Source: Nitrospinota bacterium (lineage in GTDB: Bacteria; Nitrospinota; Nitrospinia; JACRGO01). From it: a DNA stretch of 31,046 bases. The notes beneath the pieces were generated by a model. The model had not been told where the DNA came from and did not search any database. It was given only the letters and a program-made list of their open reading frames with translations. Both the position numbers and the translations under genes were made by a program. Shown one piece after another: positions 22,995-30,987 of this stretch. The stretch is from contig JACRGO010000224.1 in assembly GCA_016212295.1 (NCBI GenBank), positions 1 to 31,046 on the forward strand. The letters are read 5' to 3'. The stretch's first letter is position 1. Each line of letters opens with the position of its first letter.

Positions 22995-24374
22995 CTAAAA
23001 CGAATATCCGTCGCCTAAGGGCCTTTTCGGGCCTTTGCCCTGGTGAAGCAGACGGTAGGTTTTGTCCCACAAAGCCTCTTCGATGCTGAGTTCTCCAAGC
23101 TTGAGAAGAAGCAGGTAGTCCTCCCTCGGCAGAATCTCGATAAGCTCCTTAAGCTCAAAGGTCTTGAGCACGGCGTTTATGCAGGTTTTCAGATCGGATT
23201 CGGTTATTTTGAGCGTGAACATTTTTTCACAGATTATCGGGTCCACGTGGACGGAAGAGTCCTGGTTGAAAAGCTTGACGAATTTGTCCAATTGCGCGGC
23301 GGTGCCATTGGCGAGGAAATGGCTGGCTAACTGGTTCAGGACGGTTTGGTATTGATCATAAACCGGCAGGGAGACCAGGTTCTCCAGGCTGGACCGGTCC
23401 AGTTTGTTTTCATTTATATTTTGTATCAGATTTTTGGCATATCCTTTGTAATTGTCCAGTATAAATCCCATGCCCCAGCCGCAAGGCGTGCACCAGGAGC
23501 CCGCGTCGCCTATGAAGGCCACATTGTCGCGGGCCACCCTCATGGTAAGGCCGCCGGACGGATACCATCCATATCTCCAATCCTTGTCCGTGATTTCAAG
23601 ATCATGGAACGGTTCCGTGTCTTTTTCCTCGCGTATGACGCGCAGGTAAACTTCCTTCATGAAATCCACATCCACCATCTCCCTTGTTAGCCACAGGACC
23701 AGGGAAAGAGAGGTGTTTTCGTCATAAATCTCGTATTCAAAAACCGGCCTGCCGCTGCGCAGGGAAGCGTTTTTATCCAGATTGGTGTCCTCGAAAGTTT
23801 GCCACAGCATGTAGTCGCCGACCTCCATGGGTTTCTTGATGCCTCCCGGATGCTTGGCCACCGCCCCAAAAACAGACCACCAGTAATAGGAGTTGTGGGT
23901 GATTTCATATTTGGCGAGGATGGGGGAGTTCCAGCCCGAGGCGTCGATAAGAAGCCGGGCCTCGGCGGTCCCCTTGGAGGTCTTCAGGACCACCTTGCCG
24001 TTTGCGGCCAAGTGGTCTTCATAAAAGCACCGGCTGACGATTTTGGAGCCGTTTTTTTCAATAATGTTTTTCCAATAACCAAGTATTTCCGGCTTGACAT
24101 ACGGATAGCGATCGAAGAGTTCTGTTTTCCATCGGGCCTTGGCCCCGGAATAGGTTTGCGCCATGAAGCGCGTGACGCCTCCAAAGGTGTAGGGCTCGAC
24201 ATCAGGGTTTTTCTCCACCAGATCCTTGGGTATGAACCACGCCTTTATGGTGGCGGGCGGTTCGCCTTTATCAATCACCAGCACCTTAAGTTTTTTACTA
24301 AGCTCAGAGCCCACGGCCAAACCGGCGGGACCTCCGCCTACGATAGCGACGTCGTAATTGCCTTGTACGCTCAT
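22995..24374 (-). CDS. FAD-dependent oxidoreductase, lycopene-cyclase-like
   Basis: This flavoprotein of 459 residues has an N-terminal Rossmann motif YDVAIVGGGPAGLAVGSEL (about 8-26) and the second FAD motif IGDAGSWCTPCGWGMGF (GDAG at 289-292). The overall pattern resembles the lycopene cyclase/geranylgeranyl reductase group of flavoproteins. GDYMLWQTF, VFEYEIYD and YGWYPSGG suggest the CrtL/CruA side of that group, which cyclises lycopene ends without net redox. The C-terminal 100 residues (LVSLPVYDQYQTVLNQ onward) are helical and unassigned. AAAGGAACATC precedes the ATG. It follows the membrane protein gene by 13 bases and is in operon with it. A geranylgeranyl reductase role is the main alternative. 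Confidence 0.7.
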   Translation of the reverse strand: MSVQGNYDVAIVGGGPAGLAVGSELSKKLKVLVIDKGEPPATIKAWFIPKDLVEKNPDVEPYTFGGVTRFMAQTYSGAKARWKTELFDRYPYVKPEILGYWKNIIEKNGSKIVSRCFYEDHLAANGKVVLKTSKGTAEARLLIDASGWNSPILAKYEITHNSYYWWSVFGAVAKHPGGIKKPMEVGDYMLWQTFEDTNLDKNASLRSGRPVFEYEIYDENTSLSLVLWLTREMVDVDFMKEVYLRVIREEKDTEPFHDLEITDKDWRYGWYPSGGLTMRVARDNVAFIGDAGSWCTPCGWGMGFILDNYKGYAKNLIQNINENKLDRSSLENLVSLPVYDQYQTVLNQLASHFLANGTAAQLDKFVKLFNQDSSVHVDPIICEKMFTLKITESDLKTCINAVLKTFELKELIEILPREDYLLLLKLGELSIEEALWDKTYRLLHQGKGPKRPLGDGYSF

Positions 24375-24387
24375 GATGTTCCTTTCT

Positions 24388-25107
24388 TTATCCTTGAAAA
24401 ATCATGTAGGAGACATAATAAAACAGCCAGATCCCAAGGCCCATTATAATTCCGGCTGGTATGGAGACAGGGTGTTTTGCGTTGCTCAGCCTTAAAAAAA
24501 TATAGGTTAATGAAGGCACGAACAGCGCCTCGCCGGTGACAATAAACAAAGGCGCGTCGTAAATCATTATCAGGTCCTTGCCCTGGTAATACCAACAACC
24601 CGCTCCCTTTGCCAGGCCCTCCCAAAATATCCCCAGGCAAAGGCCAACCACGGACTGCGCAAGGAGGATCCTAAAAAGGCCGAATTTTTTTATAAAGGCC
24701 CAGCCGATGTAGGCCACGCATATGGGTGTGGCGGCCCACAATAACGGCATATAGGAAGGAGAAACCCAAATATGCGGCTCATCTTTGGGATAAAACAGGA
24801 CTTGCAGCGTGGAAACCAGCCAGTGGTCCGCGAATAGTTCCACGAATCCCATGACGGTGGTGCACAATAAAAATTTTGAAAGGAGATAATCCCTGGTAAG
24901 GATAATGAACAGGATTTGGCAGAAATATATGAAAAAGACCCAGGTAGAAAAAACTTTCCATCCCAAATTAAACCGCCAGTCCACGGCGGTAACCAGTCCG
25001 GATAAACTAATGATAATAAATAGGAACAGGAAGGTGTTTTTACGAAAACCTTCCACTTCTTTTTCAAGGCTGTTTATAACCCAGCGGCGCCAAAATATTT
25101 CAACCAT
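24388..25107 (-). CDS. multi-spanning membrane protein of the carotenoid-type cluster
   Basis: This protein has 239 residues and about seven hydrophobic helices; I do not recognise it with confidence. Two segments look related to each other and to CruF/CrtYcd-type proteins: GFVELFADHWLV...SPSYMPLLWA (about 95-135) and IFWEGLAKGAGCWYY...APLFIVTGEALF (about 160-200, W162-E163). Each has an acidic residue in a helix, an aromatic pair, then Pro and a second polar position. That pattern and the operon with a lycopene-cyclase-like flavoprotein suggest an isoprenoid-modifying or binding membrane protein, perhaps a divergent half-cyclase. GGAGG lies ten bases before the ATG. A possible group II intron remnant ends just upstream. 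Confidence 0.65.
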   Translation of the reverse strand: MVEIFWRRWVINSLEKEVEGFRKNTFLFLFIIISLSGLVTAVDWRFNLGWKVFSTWVFFIYFCQILFIILTRDYLLSKFLLCTTVMGFVELFADHWLVSTLQVLFYPKDEPHIWVSPSYMPLLWAATPICVAYIGWAFIKKFGLFRILLAQSVVGLCLGIFWEGLAKGAGCWYYQGKDLIMIYDAPLFIVTGEALFVPSLTYIFLRLSNAKHPVSIPAGIIMGLGIWLFYYVSYMIFQG

Positions 25108-25133
25108 ATACCAGTTGCCTCCGCATCCTCTCG

Positions 25134-25166
25134 GAACTGTACGTGTTGAGCTACCGTGTCCGGTTC
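25134..25166 (-). mobile_element. possible group II intron domain V remnant
   Basis: On the minus strand this 33-base stem reads GAACCGGACACGG, loop TAGCTCAA, CACGTACAGTTC. It is followed by CGAGAGGATGCGGAGG. Bacterial group II introns have a 34-nucleotide domain V of the form GAGCCGGATGCGG-GAAA-CCGCACGTCCGGTTC followed by TGAGAGG, so length, arms and 3' flank agree. The GAAA tetraloop and one catalytic-triad base do not. No intron-encoded reverse transcriptase is present, so at best this is the decayed 3' end of an intron. A chance hairpin is possible. Confidence 0.33.
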
Positions 25167-25584
25167 TCCTTGGTTTCTTGCTAAGCCTTTGGATAGCTCA
25201 GTTAAAGCAAGGAATGCGCCAGTTTTGAAGAAAACGAAGAAAAATCTTTAACTCCTTGTTTTGTAAGGAGTTTATTGGGAAAGAGGAGGAGGGGTGGGAA
25301 AGGACGGCAAGAAAGAAATGGGAATTCATGTCCCGGTCAATTTGTTGATCTTTATGCAACTACCGGAAAAATAAGGAAAAATCATAGGGACAAAAATGTC
25401 CCTATATAAATAAGGATAGGGTAAAGACCATTACTTTTGGCAATTGGCTTGAGTTTGCAAGTCATGAACTTATCGCCCTTTGGGCGGACTTTAAAGAGTC
25501 ATTGGTAACTGGTCATTAGGGTGTCTTCCTGTTTATCAATGACAAATGACTAATGACTATCACCCGATGTCGCTAATATACAAC

Positions 25585-25623
25585 TGTTTGATTTATAAAC
25601 GGAAAAAATGGAAATTCCTATAC
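25585..25623 (+). repeat. 39-bp dispersed repeat, copy 2
   Basis: About 32 of 39 positions match 9538-9576, with the last 19 identical. It ends ten bases before the stop of the carotenoid fusion gene. Confidence 0.6.
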
Positions 25624-25633
25624 TATTTTAAAT

Positions 25634-27622
25634 TTATTGCTGAAGCGGCATGCGCGCCTTTTGTTTTATGTCAATTGTTCCTTCAACCTCACGGCAGTAA
25701 CCGTTAAGTTCCACGTATGCCTTGCCGTTCGCATCTCCCGCCACGCTACCGGCCCCTTCCCAATACTCCGGACCTGCCCAAAAGTGATGTTGCGCCCTCA
25801 GTTCCTGGTCCACCACCAAGGGTTCAACTTTAAGTTTCAAATCTCCTATGGTGACATTCCATCCCATGGGATAGGTACATCCGGTATGGGGACTCTTCCA
25901 TTCGCCCAGTTTCTCCACTTTGTAGTCATTGGGACCTAAATCGCGGGTCTGGTTGCCGGGACCAGTGATGGAGCCGTATCTTTCCACGTCCGCGTATTTT
26001 CCACGGTAGTCGTAGAGCATGATCTCCCGTCCGTCCTCCAGTTCGATGGCAAACCATTGCCACCCTTTTACTATGGCCTGGTAAAGCTCGCCGTATTGGC
26101 GGTCATACCAGGCAGTTCCTTTCACCTTATACGCCTTGTCTCCGATTTTAAGAGTGCCGTTGGCCGCCATTTTTTCCCGCGAATAATAATAGGTGTTGCC
26201 GCCGTATGCAAAGGGATGGGCGTTTCCACCGTAATGAAGGACCGGGGCCTTTGTCGATTCCGCGGCCAGGTCCAGGACGTAACCATCCACTTCCGTATGG
26301 AGAGAGTCCTTGCCGTTTCCGCCTTTTGCTATAATCTGGTTTCCAGGGCCGGCTACGAGGTCAAATTGATTCGGGACCTCCTTGGGCAGGGAGAAATGGA
26401 CATACTCCTTAAAATGAAAACTATCGCCGGTCACATCGGTAACGGCTGTTTGCGCCAGTTGCGCGTCAAAGCCCTTGAAGGCAAAGAATACGATCTCAAA
26501 CCCGAAACGCCGGGGTTCTTCCGTTTCCACCGTTTCCAGGTGTCCGGTCCAGTACCACCATTGAATAGGCTCCTGCTTTAAAAAAGCGTCATCTTTAGGC
26601 AACTCCACTTGGCCGATGATTCCCTTTTCATGATGAAAAAGGAAAAACCACGCAAAAAATACCAGCAATGCCCAGGGCAGCCAGGATTTAAATTTGTTAT
26701 TTTCTTCTTTCTCCCCGGCCAATTTGAGAGGAAGGATTTTATTCAAATAGGGCCAGCAGAAGCCTAAAACACCAAGGATGACAAAGACCGGTATTACAAT
26801 TACCAATTCGGGAAATTTTTTGTATAAAGCAGTGGCGAAGAACGTAACCAAAATCCATGCGTAGGTATACAAAGGGACCGCCAATACCACGGGATCAGCA
26901 GAGTGGTTCTGTTGGAATTTCTGGATAAAAGGTATCGTTAACAGTGCAAAAAAACCAAAAAAGATTGCTACTATCAATGCTTCCGGGAGGGCTTCCGGGT
27001 TGAGTTGGGCCAGCCATTCATAGGCGTCCATTATAACTTTATCTGCAAAAAACGCGGGGACAGTTGCCAAAAAGGCCACCAGGAAATCCCTGAATAATCC
27101 CTTTCCCCCTGGAGGAAACCAACGAAATCCCAATACCTGCATAAAAGACAGACTGCTTATAACCACGAACCAGCCTACGTAGTTGTCCCATGGAATTCCA
27201 AACCATTGGCCGTAATGGGATTCCGTCCAGGTCCAGAAATTTAAAGCTACCGCCAGGGGGTCCATTATAAAATCCATGCTCACGGCCAGGAAGCCGCAAA
27301 GTACTGGGCGAAGCGCCCAGGGGGGGGCAAGCCACATAGCGGTCTGTGTAACCGCATAAAAAATCACCCCCCACCCTAGGGCGACTCCCAAAGGGACCGG
27401 GCCGGGGAGTTGAAAAATAAAATAATTATAATGATATTGTTGCGGGACGCTGGCAACGGCGGAATATTCCAGTACAAATCCATAAATCATGGCGGACGCC
27501 ATGATAAAGAGCGGATACCGTCCCTGTCTCCAGGCGTGGCGGAAACAAAGGACCGACAAAATAAAATTACCTATTTCTATAAACAGAAAAGGCAAGGAGT
27601 AGTCGGAGGTGGTGATATGCAT
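25634..27622 (-). CDS. CruF-like carotenoid hydratase fused to CrtC/AttH lipocalin-like domain
   Basis: This two-part protein has 662 residues. Residues about 5-250 match the CruF/DUF422 family of integral-membrane carotenoid hydratases: FILSVLCFRHAWRQGRYPLF, YGFVLEY, GPVPLGVALGWGV, the acidic motif D117...D121-P122 (MDFIMDPLAVALNFWTW) and GIPWDNYVGW. Further helices run to about 340. Residues about 350-655 are a soluble CrtC/AttH-type lipocalin-like domain beginning QWWYWTGHLET (354 onward), with FGFEIVFFAFKGF, GTAWYDRQYGE, WQWFAIELEDGREIMLYDYR and HFWAGPEYWEGAG. CruF and CrtC are unrelated families that both include 1,2-hydratases of carotenoid end groups, so the fusion may hydrate both ends or pair catalysis with substrate handling. 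AttH relatives with no carotenoid role make this tentative. It is divergent from the cyclase-like gene; the ribosome-binding site is weak. Confidence 0.78.
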   Translation of the reverse strand: MHITTSDYSLPFLFIEIGNFILSVLCFRHAWRQGRYPLFIMASAMIYGFVLEYSAVASVPQQYHYNYFIFQLPGPVPLGVALGWGVIFYAVTQTAMWLAPPWALRPVLCGFLAVSMDFIMDPLAVALNFWTWTESHYGQWFGIPWDNYVGWFVVISSLSFMQVLGFRWFPPGGKGLFRDFLVAFLATVPAFFADKVIMDAYEWLAQLNPEALPEALIVAIFFGFFALLTIPFIQKFQQNHSADPVVLAVPLYTYAWILVTFFATALYKKFPELVIVIPVFVILGVLGFCWPYLNKILPLKLAGEKEENNKFKSWLPWALLVFFAWFFLFHHEKGIIGQVELPKDDAFLKQEPIQWWYWTGHLETVETEEPRRFGFEIVFFAFKGFDAQLAQTAVTDVTGDSFHFKEYVHFSLPKEVPNQFDLVAGPGNQIIAKGGNGKDSLHTEVDGYVLDLAAESTKAPVLHYGGNAHPFAYGGNTYYYSREKMAANGTLKIGDKAYKVKGTAWYDRQYGELYQAIVKGWQWFAIELEDGREIMLYDYRGKYADVERYGSITGPGNQTRDLGPNDYKVEKLGEWKSPHTGCTYPMGWNVTIGDLKLKVEPLVVDQELRAQHHFWAGPEYWEGAGSVAGDANGKAYVELNGYCREVEGTIDIKQKARMPLQQ

Positions 27623-27698
27623 AATGTTTACTCACGGTTTAGGTTATGGTAATCTTTGGCATGGCGGATAAATGTTAAAGTTAACTGGAGGCCAAAGA
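27623..27698. promoter_or_regulatory. divergent promoter gap between the fusion and cyclase-like genes
   Basis: Only 76 bases separate the two divergent starts, so promoters for both must lie here or inside the genes, and coordinated control is likely. The plus-strand ribosome-binding site is TGGAGG, seven bases before the ATG at 27699. I see no clear operator. Confidence 0.4.
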
Positions 27699-28661
27699 AT
27701 GAAATTAACCCCCCAAAAAGATTTTAAAATCGTTTCCATGATGATAGGGATGCTCTTGTTTCCCTCTGTCCTGACCCTGCTCCGGGTGGAAAGGCCGGGA
27801 ACCCTTGTTCTTCCCGACAATCCCTCTCCCCTAGGATATACTTGGAGTCTCCTGCTCTTTATAGTTCCCATCGTGACGATCCTTGCATGGCTCCACCTGA
27901 ACCATGATAAAAAATTTTTAAAAAAATCCTTTTGGTTGACCATCGCAACTTTGGCGCCCATTGGCTTTCTTCTGGATATATTTTTAGGAAATCTTTTTTT
28001 TAACTTTCCCAACCACGAGGCAACGATTCAGTTTAATCTGCCCGGCTATGATTTGGAAACCCAAAAGTGGTTGTGGGACCTGCCCATTGAGGAGTTTATT
28101 TTTTATGGCTCAGGCTTTATGGCCATTCTTCTGCTTTATATCTGGTGCGACGAATTCTGGTTTGGGGCTTATAATTTGCCGGACTACCATGGCGAAACCA
28201 AGGCGTTGGAAAAAATAGTGGCTTTCCATCCCCGTTCCGCGATTTTAGGATTAACCTTAGTCGTATTGGGAATTATTTATAAAAAATTCTTTCAGCATCA
28301 ATATAATGAAGGATTTCCAGGTTATTTTATTTTTCTAACGCTTGTCAGCATTGTCCCCTCCTGCGCCTTTTTTAAAGCCACCTTTCGGTTCATCAATTGG
28401 AGGGCCTTTAGTTTCACCTTCTTTTTTCTTTTGCTGGTCAGCTTAATGTGGGAGGCTACTTTGGGTGTTCCTTATCAATGGTGGACCTATAATTATAGCC
28501 AGATGCTCGGAATAACCATTGGGGCCTGGGGCAATTTGCCCATCGAAGCCGCGCTGTTATGGATGGCCGTCACCTTCACAACGGTTATCATTTATGAGGT
28601 GATCAAAATCTGGCTCCACTCCGGAAGGAGAGCCAGGGAAGCCTTTTTTGGTAAAGGCTAA
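27699..28661 (+). CDS. CrtYc/CrtYd-type lycopene cyclase-like membrane protein
   Basis: This integral membrane protein of 320 residues has about eight helices and two cyclase-like halves. The ATG at 27699 is chosen because TGGAGG precedes it; an ATG at 27672 lacks a ribosome-binding site. The first half carries LWDLPIEEFIFYGSGF (P129-I-E-E) and the second carries LMWEATLGV, WWTYNY, GNLPIEAALLW (P281-I-E). This PxE(E) pattern marks the heterodimeric/fused CrtYc-CrtYd lycopene cyclases of actinobacteria, archaea and fungi. A middle stretch (about 150-200, HPRSAILGLTLV) joins the halves. In this neighbourhood a role in carotenoid ring formation or another prenyl cyclisation is likely. The second motif has lost the usual second Glu, so activity is uncertain. 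Confidence 0.7.
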   Translation: MKLTPQKDFKIVSMMIGMLLFPSVLTLLRVERPGTLVLPDNPSPLGYTWSLLLFIVPIVTILAWLHLNHDKKFLKKSFWLTIATLAPIGFLLDIFLGNLFFNFPNHEATIQFNLPGYDLETQKWLWDLPIEEFIFYGSGFMAILLLYIWCDEFWFGAYNLPDYHGETKALEKIVAFHPRSAILGLTLVVLGIIYKKFFQHQYNEGFPGYFIFLTLVSIVPSCAFFKATFRFINWRAFSFTFFFLLLVSLMWEATLGVPYQWWTYNYSQMLGITIGAWGNLPIEAALLWMAVTFTTVIIYEVIKIWLHSGRRAREAFFGKG

Positions 28662-28677
28662 CCAGTGATGAGTCACG

Positions 28678-28730
28678 AGTGACAAGTGACGAGTTACGAC
28701 AGATTGTTCTTGTCACTTGTCACTTTTTTT
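28678..28730 (+). terminator. terminator built from GTGACAAGTGAC repeat words
   Basis: AGTGACAAGTGAC (28678-28690) pairs perfectly with GTCACTTGTCACT (28712-28724) across a 21-base loop and runs into seven T residues (28724-28730). It ends the cyclase-like gene. The arms consist of the same dispersed TGACAAGTGACGAGT word family that sits nearby at 28666-28695 and, in related form (TGACAAATGACTAATGAC), at 25541-25558. Confidence 0.85.
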
Positions 28731-28746
28731 GTGCCCTTCTGAGTAT

Positions 28747-30801
28747 CTAAAACCTCCACGTGACCTTTCCGTACACGCTCCGCTCCACCTCGGTAACCGG
28801 CACCCCTAGGGTGGAGTCCATGAACTCCGGATGGCTCGCATCCAATAAATTCCGTCCTACAAGGGAAAGTTCCAGGTCTTTCATGGGGCTCCATCCCAGG
28901 CGGACATCCATCTCAGTGTACCCGTCGATTTTGTATTCGGGAAGATTGTCAACGTACCGGAGAAAGGCGTCCAGTTCCAGATCAAAGGGAAGGTCCATGG
29001 AAGATCTCAGGGAAAATTGATTGTCCGGAGAAGATCCCTCGAACCTTTTAGGTCCCGGGTCCGTGCTGCCCCTTGGGTACAGTTGAATCTGGAGCCTTGT
29101 ATAAGAAGCCTGGAATCGCCACCATGACAGGGCGTGCCATTTTGCTGAAACCTCGGCGCCATAAGTTTCTCCTGACATTTTATCGTTGGCGGGAAACGCG
29201 GGAATGACCAAGTGGGACATCACCGCGTCTCCAGGATAGGGCGCGCCGGTTTCAAAGGTCAGAAGGTTGTCGTAATTATTGTAAAAGGCCGCGATATCGA
29301 GGGAAAGTTTGTCCATGGGCTGGACGCGGTAACCCAATTCATAGGCCAGGAGGTCTTCCGAGTTAAACCCCTTATTTCCGGTAATGGTATAAAGGGCCGT
29401 GGGAGAGCCTGGAAACAGGGCGTTCGCCGGAATCGGCGCGGCGTAAAGCGAGGCCAGATCTTGGTCCGCCCGGCTCGGTGTCCTGACGGCGCGGGACACT
29501 GATGCCCATAACGTGTGCCGCTCGTGCGGGGTCCAGAGAATCCGTCCACTGGGCTGCACCTCAAACTGGCTATAATCGTTGTCCTCGAATTTCGAGCCTA
29601 CAATAAACTTGAGCCTGTCCGGGACAATGGTGATTTCATCCTGAAGAAAAACATTGTATGTCTTCGCGCCACGAGACCCACGGGCATAGGAAATATTGTA
29701 GGAGTTGTCCATGTTATCGGATACGTAACGGAATCCTAGGCCCCAGGTTATTTCCTGCCTTCCGTCCGCCTGAAACCGGTGCTGAAAATCCACGTCATAG
29801 GTCCTGACCACTTGGCCGAATTTGTCCAGGAACCGGCTCTCGGAATCCGTGTGGTCGTAATACAACTGCAGAAACGAATCCGATGTGTCCGACCAGATAT
29901 GTTTCCATCGTCCCAATATATTCGCGCCCTTGTCCTTTGCGTTGACCTCCGTGGGGACCGAAAAGGGGGAAAAGGGGACTGTGACATTTTCCATGTCCCC
30001 GCTGGTGTTTTTATACAAATCTCCCTGAAGGGTAAAAGAATCATCCTCGTTGGCCTCCCAATCCACCTTGAATCCTCCCTGGACGTGGTCCCAATCGTCC
30101 TTGGCGTTTTCACCTGTGGTCCAATTGAAATTGTCCTTTTTGGAACCTTTCGCATAGGCCCTGTAATGCAGGTTGTCTCCCAACTCTCCTCCGTACCGGA
30201 GAGACCCGAACCCGGTCTCTTCCTTGCCGCCTCCGCCGGAGAGCAGCCCACCCTGGGTGTCCTTCGCGTTCTTAGTGATAATATTGATGATCCCGTTCAC
30301 AGCGTTTGCTCCCCAGAGCGTTGCTCCAGGCCCGCGTATGATTTCTATCCTTTCCACGTCTTCCAGCATCGTGTCCTGCTTGTGCCAGTAGACCCCGGAA
30401 AAAACCGGGGTGTAGAGCGTCCTGCCGTCCAAAAGCACAAGGAGCTTATTGGCGAAGCGAAGGTTGAATCCCCGGACCGATATGGCCCATGTGCTGGAAT
30501 TCAGTTGCGCAACCTGGAGACCGGGGACCATGCGCAAGGCGTCGGGAATGGTGTTAACCCCGGAGCGGCGGATGTCATCCTGGGTGATGACGAAGATGGC
30601 CGCGGCCGACTCCGATAGCTTGCTCTCCTTTTTTGAGACCGAGGTGACGGTGATGTCCATCAACTCCTCAAGGCTTAGTTCAGTGATATCGTTGCGCGCG
30701 AGCAGCATAGGTTCCGGTTTGGACGAGGCCCTGGCGGGAAGGGGGAAGAGCTGAAAAATAAAAAGGGCGGCGATAAAAATTCTAATTGCCAGGTTTTTCA
30801 T
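28747..30801 (-). CDS. TonB-dependent outer membrane receptor
   Basis: This energised outer-membrane transporter has 684 residues. The signal peptide (about 1-26, IFIAALFIFQLFPLPARAS) is followed by a TonB-box-like and linker region ELSLEELMDITVTSVSKKES. The plug domain (about 55-165) contains VITQDDIRRSGVNTIPDALR, MVPGLQVAQL, LLDGRTLYTPVFSGVYW, IEIIRGPGATLWGANAVNG and INIITK. A 22-strand-type barrel ends in GRNLLD...YGKVTWRF with the terminal Phe. Several strands resemble vitamin B12/siderophore receptors, but the ligand cannot be named and no ExbB/ExbD/TonB or siderophore gene is adjacent. AGGAGAATCTCC precedes the ATG, and a TATAAT lies on the minus strand at 30877-30872. It converges with the cyclase-like gene. 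Confidence 0.92.
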   Translation of the reverse strand: MKNLAIRIFIAALFIFQLFPLPARASSKPEPMLLARNDITELSLEELMDITVTSVSKKESKLSESAAAIFVITQDDIRRSGVNTIPDALRMVPGLQVAQLNSSTWAISVRGFNLRFANKLLVLLDGRTLYTPVFSGVYWHKQDTMLEDVERIEIIRGPGATLWGANAVNGIINIITKNAKDTQGGLLSGGGGKEETGFGSLRYGGELGDNLHYRAYAKGSKKDNFNWTTGENAKDDWDHVQGGFKVDWEANEDDSFTLQGDLYKNTSGDMENVTVPFSPFSVPTEVNAKDKGANILGRWKHIWSDTSDSFLQLYYDHTDSESRFLDKFGQVVRTYDVDFQHRFQADGRQEITWGLGFRYVSDNMDNSYNISYARGSRGAKTYNVFLQDEITIVPDRLKFIVGSKFEDNDYSQFEVQPSGRILWTPHERHTLWASVSRAVRTPSRADQDLASLYAAPIPANALFPGSPTALYTITGNKGFNSEDLLAYELGYRVQPMDKLSLDIAAFYNNYDNLLTFETGAPYPGDAVMSHLVIPAFPANDKMSGETYGAEVSAKWHALSWWRFQASYTRLQIQLYPRGSTDPGPKRFEGSSPDNQFSLRSSMDLPFDLELDAFLRYVDNLPEYKIDGYTEMDVRLGWSPMKDLELSLVGRNLLDASHPEFMDSTLGVPVTEVERSVYGKVTWRF

Positions 30802-30871
30802 GGAGATTCTCCTAATTAAATTGCGCGGAAAACAAAAATTTCTGAACGTAATAATATACTAAAGTTTGGCT

Positions 30872-30922
30872 ATTATAACAGAATACACTGGAAAAGAAAT
30901 AAAAATTGTAACTATTCAGTGT
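30872..30922 (-). promoter_or_regulatory. receptor promoter -10 and adjacent inverted repeat
   Basis: TATAAT (30877-30872, minus strand) lies 70 bases before the receptor ATG. Just upstream of it on that strand is an inverted repeat, AATACACTG (30882-30890) and CAGTGTGTT (30917-30925), one mismatch, with a 26-base spacer. It could be a dyad operator; it does not match the Fur box I know. Confidence 0.35.
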
Positions 30923-30987
30923 GTTTTTATTTTTGTTCTCCTTAAAACTGAATTTTTATAGTTAATAAGGGAGCCTGCGGTCTTTTT

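Larger units (their letters stand above)
25108..25633. other. gene-free gap with intron-like remnant and dispersed repeats
   Basis: This 526-base gap holds no gene. It contains the domain-V-like stem (25134-25166) and a small hairpin AACTCCTT/AAGGAGTT (25250-25272) that could weakly end transcription of the carotenoid fusion gene. A perfect 9-bp inverted repeat ATAGGGACA/TGTCCCTAT (25384-25405) follows. Next come CGCCC-TTT-GGGCG (25474-25486), the TGACAAATGACTAATGACT word (about 25541-25559) and the 39-bp repeat (25585-25623). Confidence 0.6.

Noticed and set aside
25250-25272. AACTCCTT/AAGGAGTT hairpin as the terminator of the carotenoid fusion gene.
   Set aside because: It lies 360 bases beyond the stop and has only a weak T-rich tail; noted within the gap description instead.
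27672-27698. Upstream ATG at 27672 as the start of the cyclase-like gene.
   Set aside because: No ribosome-binding site precedes it, while TGGAGG is correctly placed for the ATG at 27699.
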